From positions 15,626,501 to 15,690,500 of the forward strand of contig NC_135241.1 of NCBI RefSeq assembly GCF_947623445.1: 64,000 nt of DNA, written 5' to 3'. The notes under the pieces were generated by a model. The model did no database searches. It was not told the DNA's origin and worked only from the letters and a program-made list of their open reading frames with translations. Source of the DNA: Clavelina lepadiformis (taxonomy: Eukaryota > Chordata > Ascidiacea > Aplousobranchia > Clavelinidae). The translations under genes were made by a program, and so were the position numbers. Below, piece after piece: positions 12,070-21,567 of the stretch (the first letter of the stretch is position 1; every line of letters begins with the position of its first letter).

Positions 12070-13030
12070 CAGTGGTTCCCAACCTTTTTTGGTGTTGGGG
12101 CCGAATTTCAAACTTCATAGTACGTATGGAGCCGCATGAAAACACTCAAGTAATTTTAACGAAAATTTTAAAGCATGAAATCATGTACCAACGAATAGCA
12201 ACACTAACAAGAAAAATAACACAAATCAATTTAATGTCCAACTTGGCATTGGCTTTGAGCTTTAACAACTTTGTCAAAGCGAGGCGAAATTGTGGTTTAG
12301 GATTCAGGAGGCAGTTTATGATTCACAATAATTAGACAATCGACCATTCACAACAGTATAAAGTAGACCAGGGCTTCCCAAACTGGGGGTCGCGACCCCG
12401 CAAGGGGTCGCGTTACGAACGTCAGGGGTCGCAGAGCGTATACCAATTTTACACGAAGTACAAAATACAATCAAAACAAAATATCGTTCCAGCCTAATCA
12501 ACATTAAAACCGCTTTGAGACCAGCATTAGCAGATGTTGAGCCACGGCTGGACTTGCTTTGTAGCAGAAAGCAGTCGCACCAATCACACTGAATAAATGT
12601 GTGTGCTTTTTTTGTTTCCAGTGGCCTACATATGTGTAAAGTAGTAAGTAGGCTTTGAGTACTGGTTGCTTGAATTCAGTCTTTGCATCTCAATAAATGT
12701 CACTAATGACAAAGGTATATTTCGCACTGCTAATCAATTTAAACGTGAAGGGTCGCGGAAAACTTCAGAAGTTTGAAAGGGGTCGCGAGCAAAAAAGTTT
12801 GGGAAGCCCTGAAGTAGACTACAAGGTGGTGCTGTAAGATGTAAAATGAAACATTTGTAAACAATTTTGACCTAACGCTATAAAATTTGACCAATTTTAT
12901 ACTTTTTTTGACAAGTCAAAAAATAATCGCCCTAATTATTACAAATAGATTTTTTATTTTTTTGTGGGATTTTCAGGGGTCATTGAGAGCCGCAAGAAAG
13001 CTAGCTTGGAGCCGCGGTTGGGAACCACTG
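12070..13030. mobile_element. hAT-type element with another hAT nested in it
   Basis: The ends CAGTGGTTCCCAACC and GGTTGGGAACCACTG are exact inverted copies. The flanking 8-bp duplication GTCTATAG (12062-12069 and 13031-13038) is perfect. Without the insertion at 12369-12811 the element would be about 510 bp. No transposase frame is visible. Confidence 0.92.
12369..12811. mobile_element. hAT-type element nested inside the 12070-13030 element
   Basis: The ends CAGGGCTTCCCAAACT and AGTTTGGGAAGCCCTG are inverted copies, flanked by a perfect 8-bp duplication AAGTAGAC (12361-12368 and 12812-12819). Inner sequence carries 'ggggtcgcg' words at both ends. It inserted after its host element. Confidence 0.92.
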
Positions 13031-13038
13031 GTCTATAG

Positions 13039-13423
13039 CAGGGGTTCCCAACCTTTTTTGCTACTCGTTCCCCTTTGTCAGGTCAGAGCATTCTTCGTAC
13101 CCCCAAAAAAATTCTCGAGTAGCAGTACGCGAGAGCTTTTTAAGTGGTACTGCCTACCGCTGAACATGATTTTCGATGTGCTGTGAGTAATGTGTTGCCC
13201 CGGATAGACAATTAAGCTTGTGCAGAGGAAACAGTTGCATCTATCAAATTAAATTGTGTTTTCTTGCTATTCATTGGTGTTATGGTATAACTTAGTAATA
13301 ACGGTAATAACTATAAATACCGGTACATTTGAGTAAAATAAGTCATTCAGGAGCCAGGTGGTACGCAGTGTAGTAAAAAAACGAATGAGTGGTGCGCGAT
13401 CGCAAAAAGTTTGAGAAACACTG
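13039..13423. mobile_element. hAT-type element abutting the previous one
   Basis: It starts CAGGGGTTCCCAACC directly after the GTCTATAG duplication of the left neighbour and ends GTTTGAGAAACACTG, an imperfect inverted copy. The right flank GTCTAAGC (13424-13431) resembles GTCTATAG at six of eight positions, so the two elements share or nearly share one target site. Confidence 0.75.
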
Positions 13424-13499
13424 GTCTAAGCAATCACAAGGTACTTAATAATGACGTAACGAAATCAAACAAAATAAAACCAGTCGATAAATAAAAAGA

Positions 13500-14830
13500 A
13501 AATAGGAATAAAGCTGTATTACTGTAAAATCAAAAAATGAATATTGATTTATAAAGTCCCATAAAACCGGCATCTCTGGGCTGTCATTAATGCAATTAAA
13601 GAGATAATTAGTGCGTTGTTCCTCAATTCCGCTACCATGGCGGTTATTAGAAATTAGTTTTCGTTATAGTGTGACGCGTAAGTTGTTGATGTTATGGCCC
13701 GGTTGGTTGCAATGTTCATGACAGATATCGCTTCTCTGACCTGTGGATCGTTTCCTCAAGGTTGATCTTATCTCTCCCACGTAAACTGCCTTAGGGCAGT
13801 AGACGGTAGATGGCATAAATCAGGGCTTCTCAAACTATGGGTCGCGACGCCGTTTGAGGTCGCAAAATGTAGTTCTGGGGCCGTGAAACAAATTGGCTTG
13901 ATACATGAGCAATAAAAGTTTTTGTAACCTTCACACGAGAATTAGAAGTACAGGTATTTTTAGAAAGTAGCTACGTATTTTGTGCTGTTAATTGTTTACT
14001 ATATGTTGTCTGTCTGAGATATCGAATGATAATTACGGTACAGTTACTTTCGTGGACTTTGTGAATTCGTATGATTTCGCCATAGACAAAAATACCACTT
14101 AAGATTTGTGATGGGACGTTTATTGTTTTAATATCATTAACGTGTTGGCTAACCAACAAGGAGTCACATAGAAATTTCTTTTCTGAAATGGGGTCGCAGA
14201 ATAAAAAAGTATGAGAAGACTTGGCATAGATGACGTTAGTGCTGTTGCATTGAAATCTTCCACTAGTCTAGTGAAATGCGAAAATCCATTAGGGCCGACT
14301 ACTCGGTCACTTGTGCAGACGTAAGGGCACAGTTGACATCTAGTGTATCGGAAGCGGAATGTTCCCACTTCTTCAGATATGTCGGGTAATTTGCTCGACG
14401 TCAGGAGATTTCTGCGGTTGGGAGGTTGTCGGTAAGCTATTAGAGGTTGGTTTGGGAAGATAACATTGAGTGTAGAGTCAACATTAAGGATGCCTTGTAG
14501 ATCTTTAGCTATACGCTTTATGGGTCACAGTAGTAGAGAGAATGTCATGACGAGTGGAGTCCTATACCACTCTGAGGCTTACGTCCGTATTCTAAAAGCT
14601 TACGGCGCGGTTTCCTTTTGTTTTTTTCGATTTGCTCTTCTCAGAGATCGTTTTCGTAGCCGAGCTTCGTAAATTTCCGGTGTAATTTACGTAGTTGTTG
14701 GTCTCGGTCTGAAACGGAAAAGCAAATGTGAAAGTATGTTAATGCTTGATTATAGACAATAGATTTGCATGTACGAGAAAGGTGTGAACTATCAGGGTGT
14801 AGGTAGGTGAAGGAACCTGTAGGTTTAAGG
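13500..14830 (-). pseudogene. Penelope-like retroelement, 3' part, broken
   Basis: The minus strand shows the C-terminal half of a Penelope-like element. From 14830 downward: an end-of-RT segment (TGSFTYLHPDSSH), a linker with AYRQPPNRRNLL, a Cys-rich stretch (RCQLCPYVC), then a GIY-YIG endonuclease region (YCPKAVYVGEIRSTLRKR, HEHCNQPGHNI) and 3' UTR to about 13500. Stops and frameshifts break it. The 13821-14223 hAT interrupts it exactly between the Cys-rich part and the GIY-YIG part, and the reading continues in phase across that insertion site. The hAT at 14831-15294 cuts off the 5' side, and I see no convincing continuation beyond it. A related fragment lies near 61735-61950. Confidence 0.8.
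13821..14223. mobile_element. hAT-type element inserted in the Penelope-like fragment
   Basis: The ends are CAGGGCTTCTCAAACT and (right) GTATGAGAAGACTTG, decayed inverted copies, flanked by GCATAAAT (13813-13820) and GCATAGAT (14224-14231), seven of eight matching. The inner sequence is related along its length to the element at 26258-26599. Confidence 0.85.
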
Positions 14831-15294
14831 CAGGGGTGTCCAACCTTTTTCGCCAAAGGGCCACATGCGATTTATGAATGATTGCGCGGGCCGCTTGAGT
14901 GTTTACTGCTAATTTCTAATTAAAACCCTCATACCAAAATTCTAATCTTAGAAATACGTATTATCCTCTTTTACAATTATAAAAACAATAAACATACCAA
15001 GTTATAGCAAATTTAACAAAGTTTTTACTACACGTCGACATTTTAATGTGAAGTTTGACACTGATTTTCTCTAACAAGTTTGGCAATATTCGTTGAGATG
15101 GACGATGTAGCAATACGAAGCGAGTTTTCCATGTGGCTGTCAGAAATTAGTAAAAAAACAATTAACGCCAATTTCTCGAAATGTAAGTTCGCCATAAGTT
15201 ACGTAGGCGATTCAGTTGAGAATATAAGTGGTTTCGACAAATACCGCGCAGGCCACTCAGAACTTTCCGGCGGGCCTCGGGTTGGACACCCCTG
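14831..15294. mobile_element. hAT-type element, CAGGGGTGTCCAACC ends
   Basis: The ends CAGGGGTGTCCAACC and GGTTGGACACCCCTG are exact inverted copies. Flanks GTTTAAGG (14823-14830) and GTATAGGG (15295-15302) match at six of eight positions, a decayed duplication. It truncates the Penelope-like fragment. Confidence 0.82.
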
Positions 15295-15302
15295 GTATAG
15301 GG

Positions 15303-15655
15303 GATCGAAAAAAATCTTGCCACCCAAAAAAACGGCGCGGTACTTCGGAAAGGACCTACAGTAGGGCGTTATAGGAAAACAGTAGGCTGCAGCACAGCAG
15401 CAGTCGTTCTGTTGGTTACGATCCCGGCTGTCTTTAACTATGGGATGAATGACCAACTTACGTTGAAATAGTCACTTAGTAATATTGAAGTACTGATTTT
15501 TTAGCAGAATTCGCACACTTGCTAACCCAACCTTATACCGTAGCCAAAATAACCAAAAGTCAAGCATTAGCCTGCCGTATCACTGGATTGCTTATTTACT
15601 TCCATAACTTGATAAAATTTAATGGATCTGTTATATAGGCCTAGATAAGATATCA
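15303..15655. other. Unassigned spacer in transposon island
   Basis: I see no supported gene. A short frame on the minus strand runs to the edge of the neighbouring hAT but does not resemble the Penelope-like protein. Confidence 0.4.
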
Positions 15656-15762
15656 GGTCTAGTATAGGTCTACAAGTACGCAACCAGATGACGTTACAAT
15701 TTGAGTAGCTAGAGTTTAGTATACGAAGGCAACCCGTCGTTGTACACTTGTATACTAGACCC
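15656..15762. repeat. Short MITE with GTCTAGTATACAAGTGTACAAC ends, copy 1
   Basis: The 107-bp sequence has inverted ends (left GGTCTAGTATAGGTCTACAAG, right reverse complement GGGTCTAGTATACAAGTGTA). The inside (CCAGATGACGTTACAATTTG, then GAGTAGCTAGAG) is shared with a second copy at 55381-55483 in the opposite orientation. Confidence 0.7.
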
Positions 15763-16229
15763 AACTTTTCTTGATGCAGGCCGAGTAAATAGGCTAACTA
15801 CAGTGTACAATCTGTATGAGCTTACCAACTTAAAGGTTCACTAACTGCTCTCTGCCCCCCGTTGCCGTTTGTGTATTTTCAATATTAATAGGGATGACAT
15901 ACGTGTCCTCTGGACAGCTGAAAAAGTTTTTCGATTTGTTGTGTAGAGTGTAGGGCAGGTCCTATAAAGTTACCAAACTTATTTTTCATAGCTTTTGACG
16001 AGATATTTTTTATGCAAAGACACAAACTTTGGTGAGACAGCACGTACTGAAAGTTGAAGCTTCAGTTTGTTATTAAGTAAAGGTTAGCATAAACGTGAAT
16101 AAGTTTTGGTGTGACGAGTTCTACTCTTGCACATCCGTGTGCTGTATTTTCCTGTACAGATCGTAATCATACTTATGGTGGGCTTGTTCAGCATGTGAAA
16201 GCATATTTTACACAGAATGCAATATGCGA

Positions 16230-17510
16230 ACTCAAGAAGATGCTCAATAACAATTAACTCTTTGTGTGACAGCTCAAAACTGATAATGCAGACATGCTGC
16301 AAAATTTCTGATTATAACTTTTCTTTAATAAATTCTAATTTTATATGTATCTCTGCCTTACCTGTTCTAAATTCAAAATTCTGTTGGCAAGCTGATAACC
16401 ATTGATTTCAATCATTTACAATCTAATAACCCTAAGACAGTCATTACTTTAGGCTAGGCACTAGCTGACATAGTATAGTATACCAGATAGTATACAATAT
16501 TGTAAGCCTAGATGCCATTTTCTAAAAAGTAATCCATGACCTTCATTTGTTCATTCATTCTATTTGTTATTATTGGCGCGGCAAAGATAAGAAACGCCAG
16601 TTGATAATATTATGCATTAATGGACATGAAAAGCCAAGAAAGCTTAAATCGTGCTTGAATAAGTTATGGTACATGAAAAACAGAGATTTGTCTTCGCTCT
16701 ACATTTCATAATAAACTTTTTTTGTTTCATCCTATATCAATTATTATTAGGTTCCTAATAGCCACCATTTCCTGTAAAGGCATCACGTTATGTGTTAGCT
16801 TTCAACTAGGGTTGGATTATCCGGATAACGGTTAACCGATTAACCGCAGTTTTTTTTCCTATCTGATATCCGGATATAATTCTGCCGGTTAACCGGCTAA
16901 AAGAGTATCGTTGCTAATGCGTTTTACACTTTTTAGTAAGTTTGAACATTCTTTGTTACGTAGAGGCTGACTCCCGCTGAGCGCAATTAAACCTTTGTTC
17001 ACACTTCTATTGTCTTAGTCTTATACTTTCAACTACGGTACTCGTAAAATGCACGAGTGAAATTTACTATCACGTCACAAAGAAAGCATAATGAATGATT
17101 CTTTTAATTGATGCATTGTGCTTTATAAGGAGGGCGTTGCAGAAGCAGTGAACATTAAATTTGCGTGATTTTTCTCGTATTCGCTCGTACTGCGCGTGTA
17201 CGACTACGTAGATCTACAATAAAACTGTGTAATGATTTTACAATCCATTTTTCATGCTAACCTCGTGAAATCGATTGTCTCACTTAGCAGTTATTATCCG
17301 GTTAACCGGTTAGATAAATTCTAAATATACGGATATATCCATTATCCGGATAGTAAAAATTATTGATATCCGAACTAACCCTACTTTCAACTGTGGGCTA
17401 CTCGAAAATGATTAACAATGGCAACAACCAGACAGCCATCATGTGCCATTGTTCTGCAGTCGCACTGCGTGTTCCAGCATTGAAATTGCACACTGTTTGG
17501 TTTTAAAACT
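16230..17510 (+). repeat. Interspersed repeat, copy 1, split by a later insertion
   Basis: Segments 16240-16440 and 17392-17500 match, in the same order, the continuous copy at about 32515-32840 (shared words AACTGATAATGCAGACATGCTG, shortened here to CTGATAATGCAGACATGCTG; AAGACAGTCATTACTTT; CAGACAGCCA; TGTGCCATTGTT). Between them lie the hAT at 16807-17383 and about 350 bp of other sequence that copy 2 lacks. No coding capacity was recognised. Confidence 0.7.
16807..17383. mobile_element. hAT-type element, TAGGGTTGG ends
   Basis: The element is 577 bp. Its ends TAGGGTTGGATTATCCGG and (other strand) TAGGGTTAGTTCGGATAT are inverted copies, flanked by a perfect 8-bp duplication CTTTCAAC (16799-16806 and 17384-17391). 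Near both ends there are repeated 'ccggataacggttaacc' words that form inverted pairs. Confidence 0.9.
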
Positions 17511-18154
17511 CTTTGCCAAAAGCAAACAAAATATTATTTTTAAAAAATATTTGAAAAAAGTGTGTGTGTGCTCCAGAGAAAGCAAATTAGATTCGTGTGT
17601 TAAAGGTGCAACCTGGTGCACATCGCTCACCTTTCATCTAAGCATATACCATGGCTAGTCAAAGATCATTATGTAATAAAAACATCTGCAATTTACAATT
17701 AAAATATAATTTTCTTCTTGGGTTATATCTGTTGTATATCAACAGCCAACAATGTATATTGTGGAGTGTTTTTCTAAATTTAAGTTTTAACCTAACTTCA
17801 AGATTAATTACATACAAATCTAGGTCAAACCATGTAAAAATAACTCGAATCTCAGTCTTACTATTACTAACAAAACTTAACTGTTCACATAACTTTGATG
17901 CGTTTCTTGAACAATGCAGTCTTACGGTGGAATGCACGTTGGTTAATTCGCCTATTTTTCTCATCTATCCTGTATTCCAGACTGCTTTTTATGTTTTATT
18001 TAGAGGGTAATTTGTACCTGTGCAAAATTGTTAGTTATCTCAACTGCGTAAAACGCAAGGAAAGCACTCTGGCATGTATGGGTTTAATATAGTATAATCC
18101 ATCTGATCCCATTCCGTGAATATTCAGTGCCACTGAAAATGTTTGTTATTACAG

Positions 18155-18193
18155 ATTTCCACAAGTTTGAAACTCTAAATATTAAAGTTAAAA
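18155..18193 (+). other. Probable start of the pygopus 5' UTR exon
   Basis: A pyrimidine-rich stretch ends in ACAG at 18151-18154, a good splice acceptor 39 bases before the pygopus ATG. This suggests an upstream non-coding exon. Confidence 0.4.
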
Positions 18194-19291
18194 ATGCCCA
18201 AGAAAAAGGATTCGTCTGAATCAAAAAAGTCAAGAAAAAGTTCCTCGGCCTCAAAAGATGTTACTTCATCTTCTCCTGGAGTTGGTGATATTGTTCCACC
18301 TCCGAACCCAGCAGCAACACATCTAGTAGCATCCAACCCATTTGACGATCCTCCACCAAGAATGATGACATCGTTCCCAAACCAATCAATGATGCGAATG
18401 CCTGGTCAGTCTCCTGGCATGGGTCCGGGTTATCCTGGATGGAATCCCAGAGCAGGAATGAGGCCTTTTAATGCAGGAGGTGCTCCCAGTTGGGGAAATC
18501 CCATGGCTACAAACAACAACATTCCATCCCATCCGGCATATAACCAAAATATTCCAAATAATGGATATGGCATGAACCGTCCGCATTATCTTGGAGGACC
18601 AATACCTTTTAGGGGATCAAATCGCATGGCTGTCAACAATATCAGGCCTGGAATAGGCCCACTTGGATCGCCTGGAGCTCCAGAAAACATGATGCATGAT
18701 TCCACAAACATGGGCCCAAATCATATGGTATCAAGTGGAAACCAAGGACACATGCTTCAGAATACAGGTCAGATGAAAGCTCTTACACGACCTCCTGCGC
18801 AGTTGCCATCTCCAAATCCTACATCAGCACGTAAAGGATCAACAAGCTCTAATAAAAATGTAAGTGGTGAAAGCAAGTCCCCAAAAAGCCTGGATGGCAA
18901 CGTGAAACAACGAAAGAAATCAGAGAAAAAATCAAGTCTAGAAGGAAAAAAGAGCTCCAGTGATAGCAGTGATAAACAGTCACTTAATAGTACTAACACT
19001 TTAGACTCCATTGTTGCTGTTGCACCTCATTCAATACCACCCGAATTACCACAGGTCTGCAAAAGCTGCAGAAAAGAGATTAACTATCCGACTGAAGATG
19101 TCGTACGCTGCATAGCAAGCTGTAATAAATGGTACCACAGAACTTGTGTTGGACTAAGTGAAAGTGCATTGAAGCTCTTAAAAATGGAAGAACTTGCATT
19201 ATGGGCTTGTGATCATTGCTTGCAGACAAAAGAAATTTATTCAGTTAAGCCGCGAACCACATTGTTGGATACGCAGTTAGCCGCAGCATAG
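18194..19291 (+). CDS. pygo: Pygopus, PHD-finger Wnt co-activator
   Basis: Pygopus couples BCL9/Legless and beta-catenin to chromatin in the nucleus and reads methylated histone H3K4. The 365-residue frame is one exon. Residues 2-15 are a Lys/Ser-rich basic segment suited to nuclear import. The N-terminal homology domain follows, with the diagnostic NPF motif at residues 48-50 in the context HLVASNPFDD. A long Pro/Gly/Asn/Met-rich low-complexity middle and a Lys/Ser-rich stretch come next. The C-terminal PHD finger spans about residues 289-342 in C4HC3 order: CKSC, then RCIASCNKWYHRTC, then ACDHC, with the tryptophans expected in this family. It ends in TKEIYSVK, as in vertebrate Pygo. The start is the first ATG of the frame and keeps the NHD complete. 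Human PYGO1/2 are of similar size (about 400 aa). Confidence 0.95.
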   Translation: MPKKKDSSESKKSRKSSSASKDVTSSSPGVGDIVPPPNPAATHLVASNPFDDPPPRMMTSFPNQSMMRMPGQSPGMGPGYPGWNPRAGMRPFNAGGAPSWGNPMATNNNIPSHPAYNQNIPNNGYGMNRPHYLGGPIPFRGSNRMAVNNIRPGIGPLGSPGAPENMMHDSTNMGPNHMVSSGNQGHMLQNTGQMKALTRPPAQLPSPNPTSARKGSTSSNKNVSGESKSPKSLDGNVKQRKKSEKKSSLEGKKSSSDSSDKQSLNSTNTLDSIVAVAPHSIPPELPQVCKSCRKEINYPTEDVVRCIASCNKWYHRTCVGLSESALKLLKMEELALWACDHCLQTKEIYSVKPRTTLLDTQLAAA

Positions 19292-21567
19292 CCTTTGTTT
19301 CAATTCTTGCATGTGATGTTTATGACGTTATTACCAGTTATTTCTGTAAAGAAAACTTTTGCTCCCTGTCTCCTACTTACAAATGAAAATAATTTGTGTA
19401 TGTAGTTTACATAGAATCGTGTTAAGCTCAGTTCAATACATTACTTTGTTTTACAGAAATAACAAAGTTTTTTTGAGGTAATTTTATTGAAGTATTGGAA
19501 ATGTTGCAAGTTTGTGACTACTTCTTTTTTGCATACATCTGCTTTTTAACTTACTACACACTATTTAGGTAGAAACTTTCAATATTTCATTGAACTAACC
19601 CCTATATTTGTACCCAATACAAATAACATTTGTGTAGTTTATGCTAAGTAAAGGTATGTGATTTGTAGAGTTCCCTTGGAATTGCACCCACATGATATTT
19701 ACATCCATACTTAACTCAACAAAGTTTGATTACAATTTTTTTTTATAGTAAGTAAAATGTGAACTTTGTAAAACTCAGCAAAAAATTTTCAAGGTCTACT
19801 AATTGATCAACAGATAATAATTGCCATTATGCTGATTAATTGACATATTTCACAGACTACAGTGAAATTCACTGTTTATCCAGTTCCAGTCATCGGTTTA
19901 TAGAACAAACTACTTAGGCTTAGGTTTACAAAATCTCTGCTTATAGGAGCAGCTTGACAAGAGGCAAAACGCGTTTGGCACGTCATAAAAACATTAAGGG
20001 ACTGCTTTTTCACAACTTCAAAACATGATGGCGCTGTAGGCCATGAAGCCAAATTAAAGTCATCCAGTAATGAAATTAACCCAATTCCTTTTTCCCCAAC
20101 ACTGACTAGGCAATCAAAGCTTTTGCCAATACTACAATAAAAATGCTCTGATATCGAAACTGGTGTAACTTACTTTTTACACACCCACTACTAGTTATCA
20201 GTTAAATTGCTTACCAGAGCAACTTTAACAATTACTGATGGTATGTACCACATACACACAAATGTCAACTTAAGGCCTAGTTCAACTGGCAAGAAAGGAC
20301 TACAAACAAGCACTGTAAATGAATGGAACCTGTTTATAATATACCCAAATTTTAGCACAAGAAAATTCGAAGTGTTCACTGTCAACACGTTTCACATTTT
20401 TTACGGCTGTGAGTAATACAGTGGCTAGCCTGCATGATATAATTTGTTGGAATCTGACATTTTGCAGAATGTGAGAAATTAACAACCTTCTATGTACAGG
20501 TGACACAAATATACCTAGAGATTAGAGTTGTTCACAACATTCAACATGTACAGATATCAGTGTGCGATAGCACTTGGAAAACTGATGAAAGAAAAACCTA
20601 GAAATAGCCAGTTGCACTGCCACCTTAACCAAATAAATACATGCGTAAAAGGACATTTTATGACAAGAGTCTTGGTCAATGTTTTTCATACAAGCACACT
20701 CTTGTGTTGCACGCAACATATCCGAACTAAGACAATAGCTCGTACCTATGTTTGCTATAGAACTAGCAACCATTGAATAGACTAGCTGGGAAAATTCATT
20801 CAAATAAGGGATTATTATAGACAATTCGGCAACAAATGATTATGGGAAGTAACAAGAAAATGAAAATTTAATATCCGCCACAATTGGCGCATTATAAAAA
20901 ACACACAATCTCACTATATTAATATAGAAAAGGCGCACTTGAAATCGTGTGTGTATGGAAAGAATAGAAATAGATCAATTTCACAGATTTTTTACTTTAT
21001 ATGTAGTTGCAGGGCTCGATACAACCAGCTTATTTGAAATACACATGCCGCTAACATAAGCAGTCGAAGTACAAAAAGACAACAAAACACAGTCATTACT
21101 ACAAAAGAGTGTGCTAACAGGTTTTCTTACAAAATTACACTGTTGTCACCGACAAATGCCACTATGTACAATTGTAAATGCACAATTAAACAAGATGGTA
21201 GGTGTGGTGTAGGAATATCACATTGTATTCAAACGACAACAGCAAACTGAGAATTAGATAGACAAGTACCCAAATCAGGCAGGTAAGTTCCATTTTTGCG
21301 AATTAGTTGCCCCAATATGGGCCAGTTGTGTTGCCAAATGGTCCTTTGTTTGCTGCCTTTCCCATTTGATTGGAAGCCTAAAACATTGAAAACTGGTAAG
21401 TATTGTGACCACATGATTTATATCAAAGCAATCGTAAAGAGTTCGAAAAAATATTCAGAAAAGAGAGAGAAATCATCCACTGCAATATTTTCTCTAAGGA
21501 TTCGGATATATTAGTTCTGCTCCACAGATAAAGTTGCAACATTTTCACCGCTCTTGTTACATACACG
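19292..21567. other. Convergent 3' UTRs of pygopus and lingerer
   Basis: The stop codons of pygopus (+) and lingerer (-) are 2.3 kb apart and face each other. A plus-strand AATAAA at 20136-20141 could end pygopus. No clear minus-strand signal was chosen for lingerer. No other gene is supported. Confidence 0.55.

Noticed and set aside
20191..20824. Open frames of 65 to 100 codons between pygopus and lingerer
   Set aside because: They lie in the convergent 3' UTR zone and show no protein-like features.
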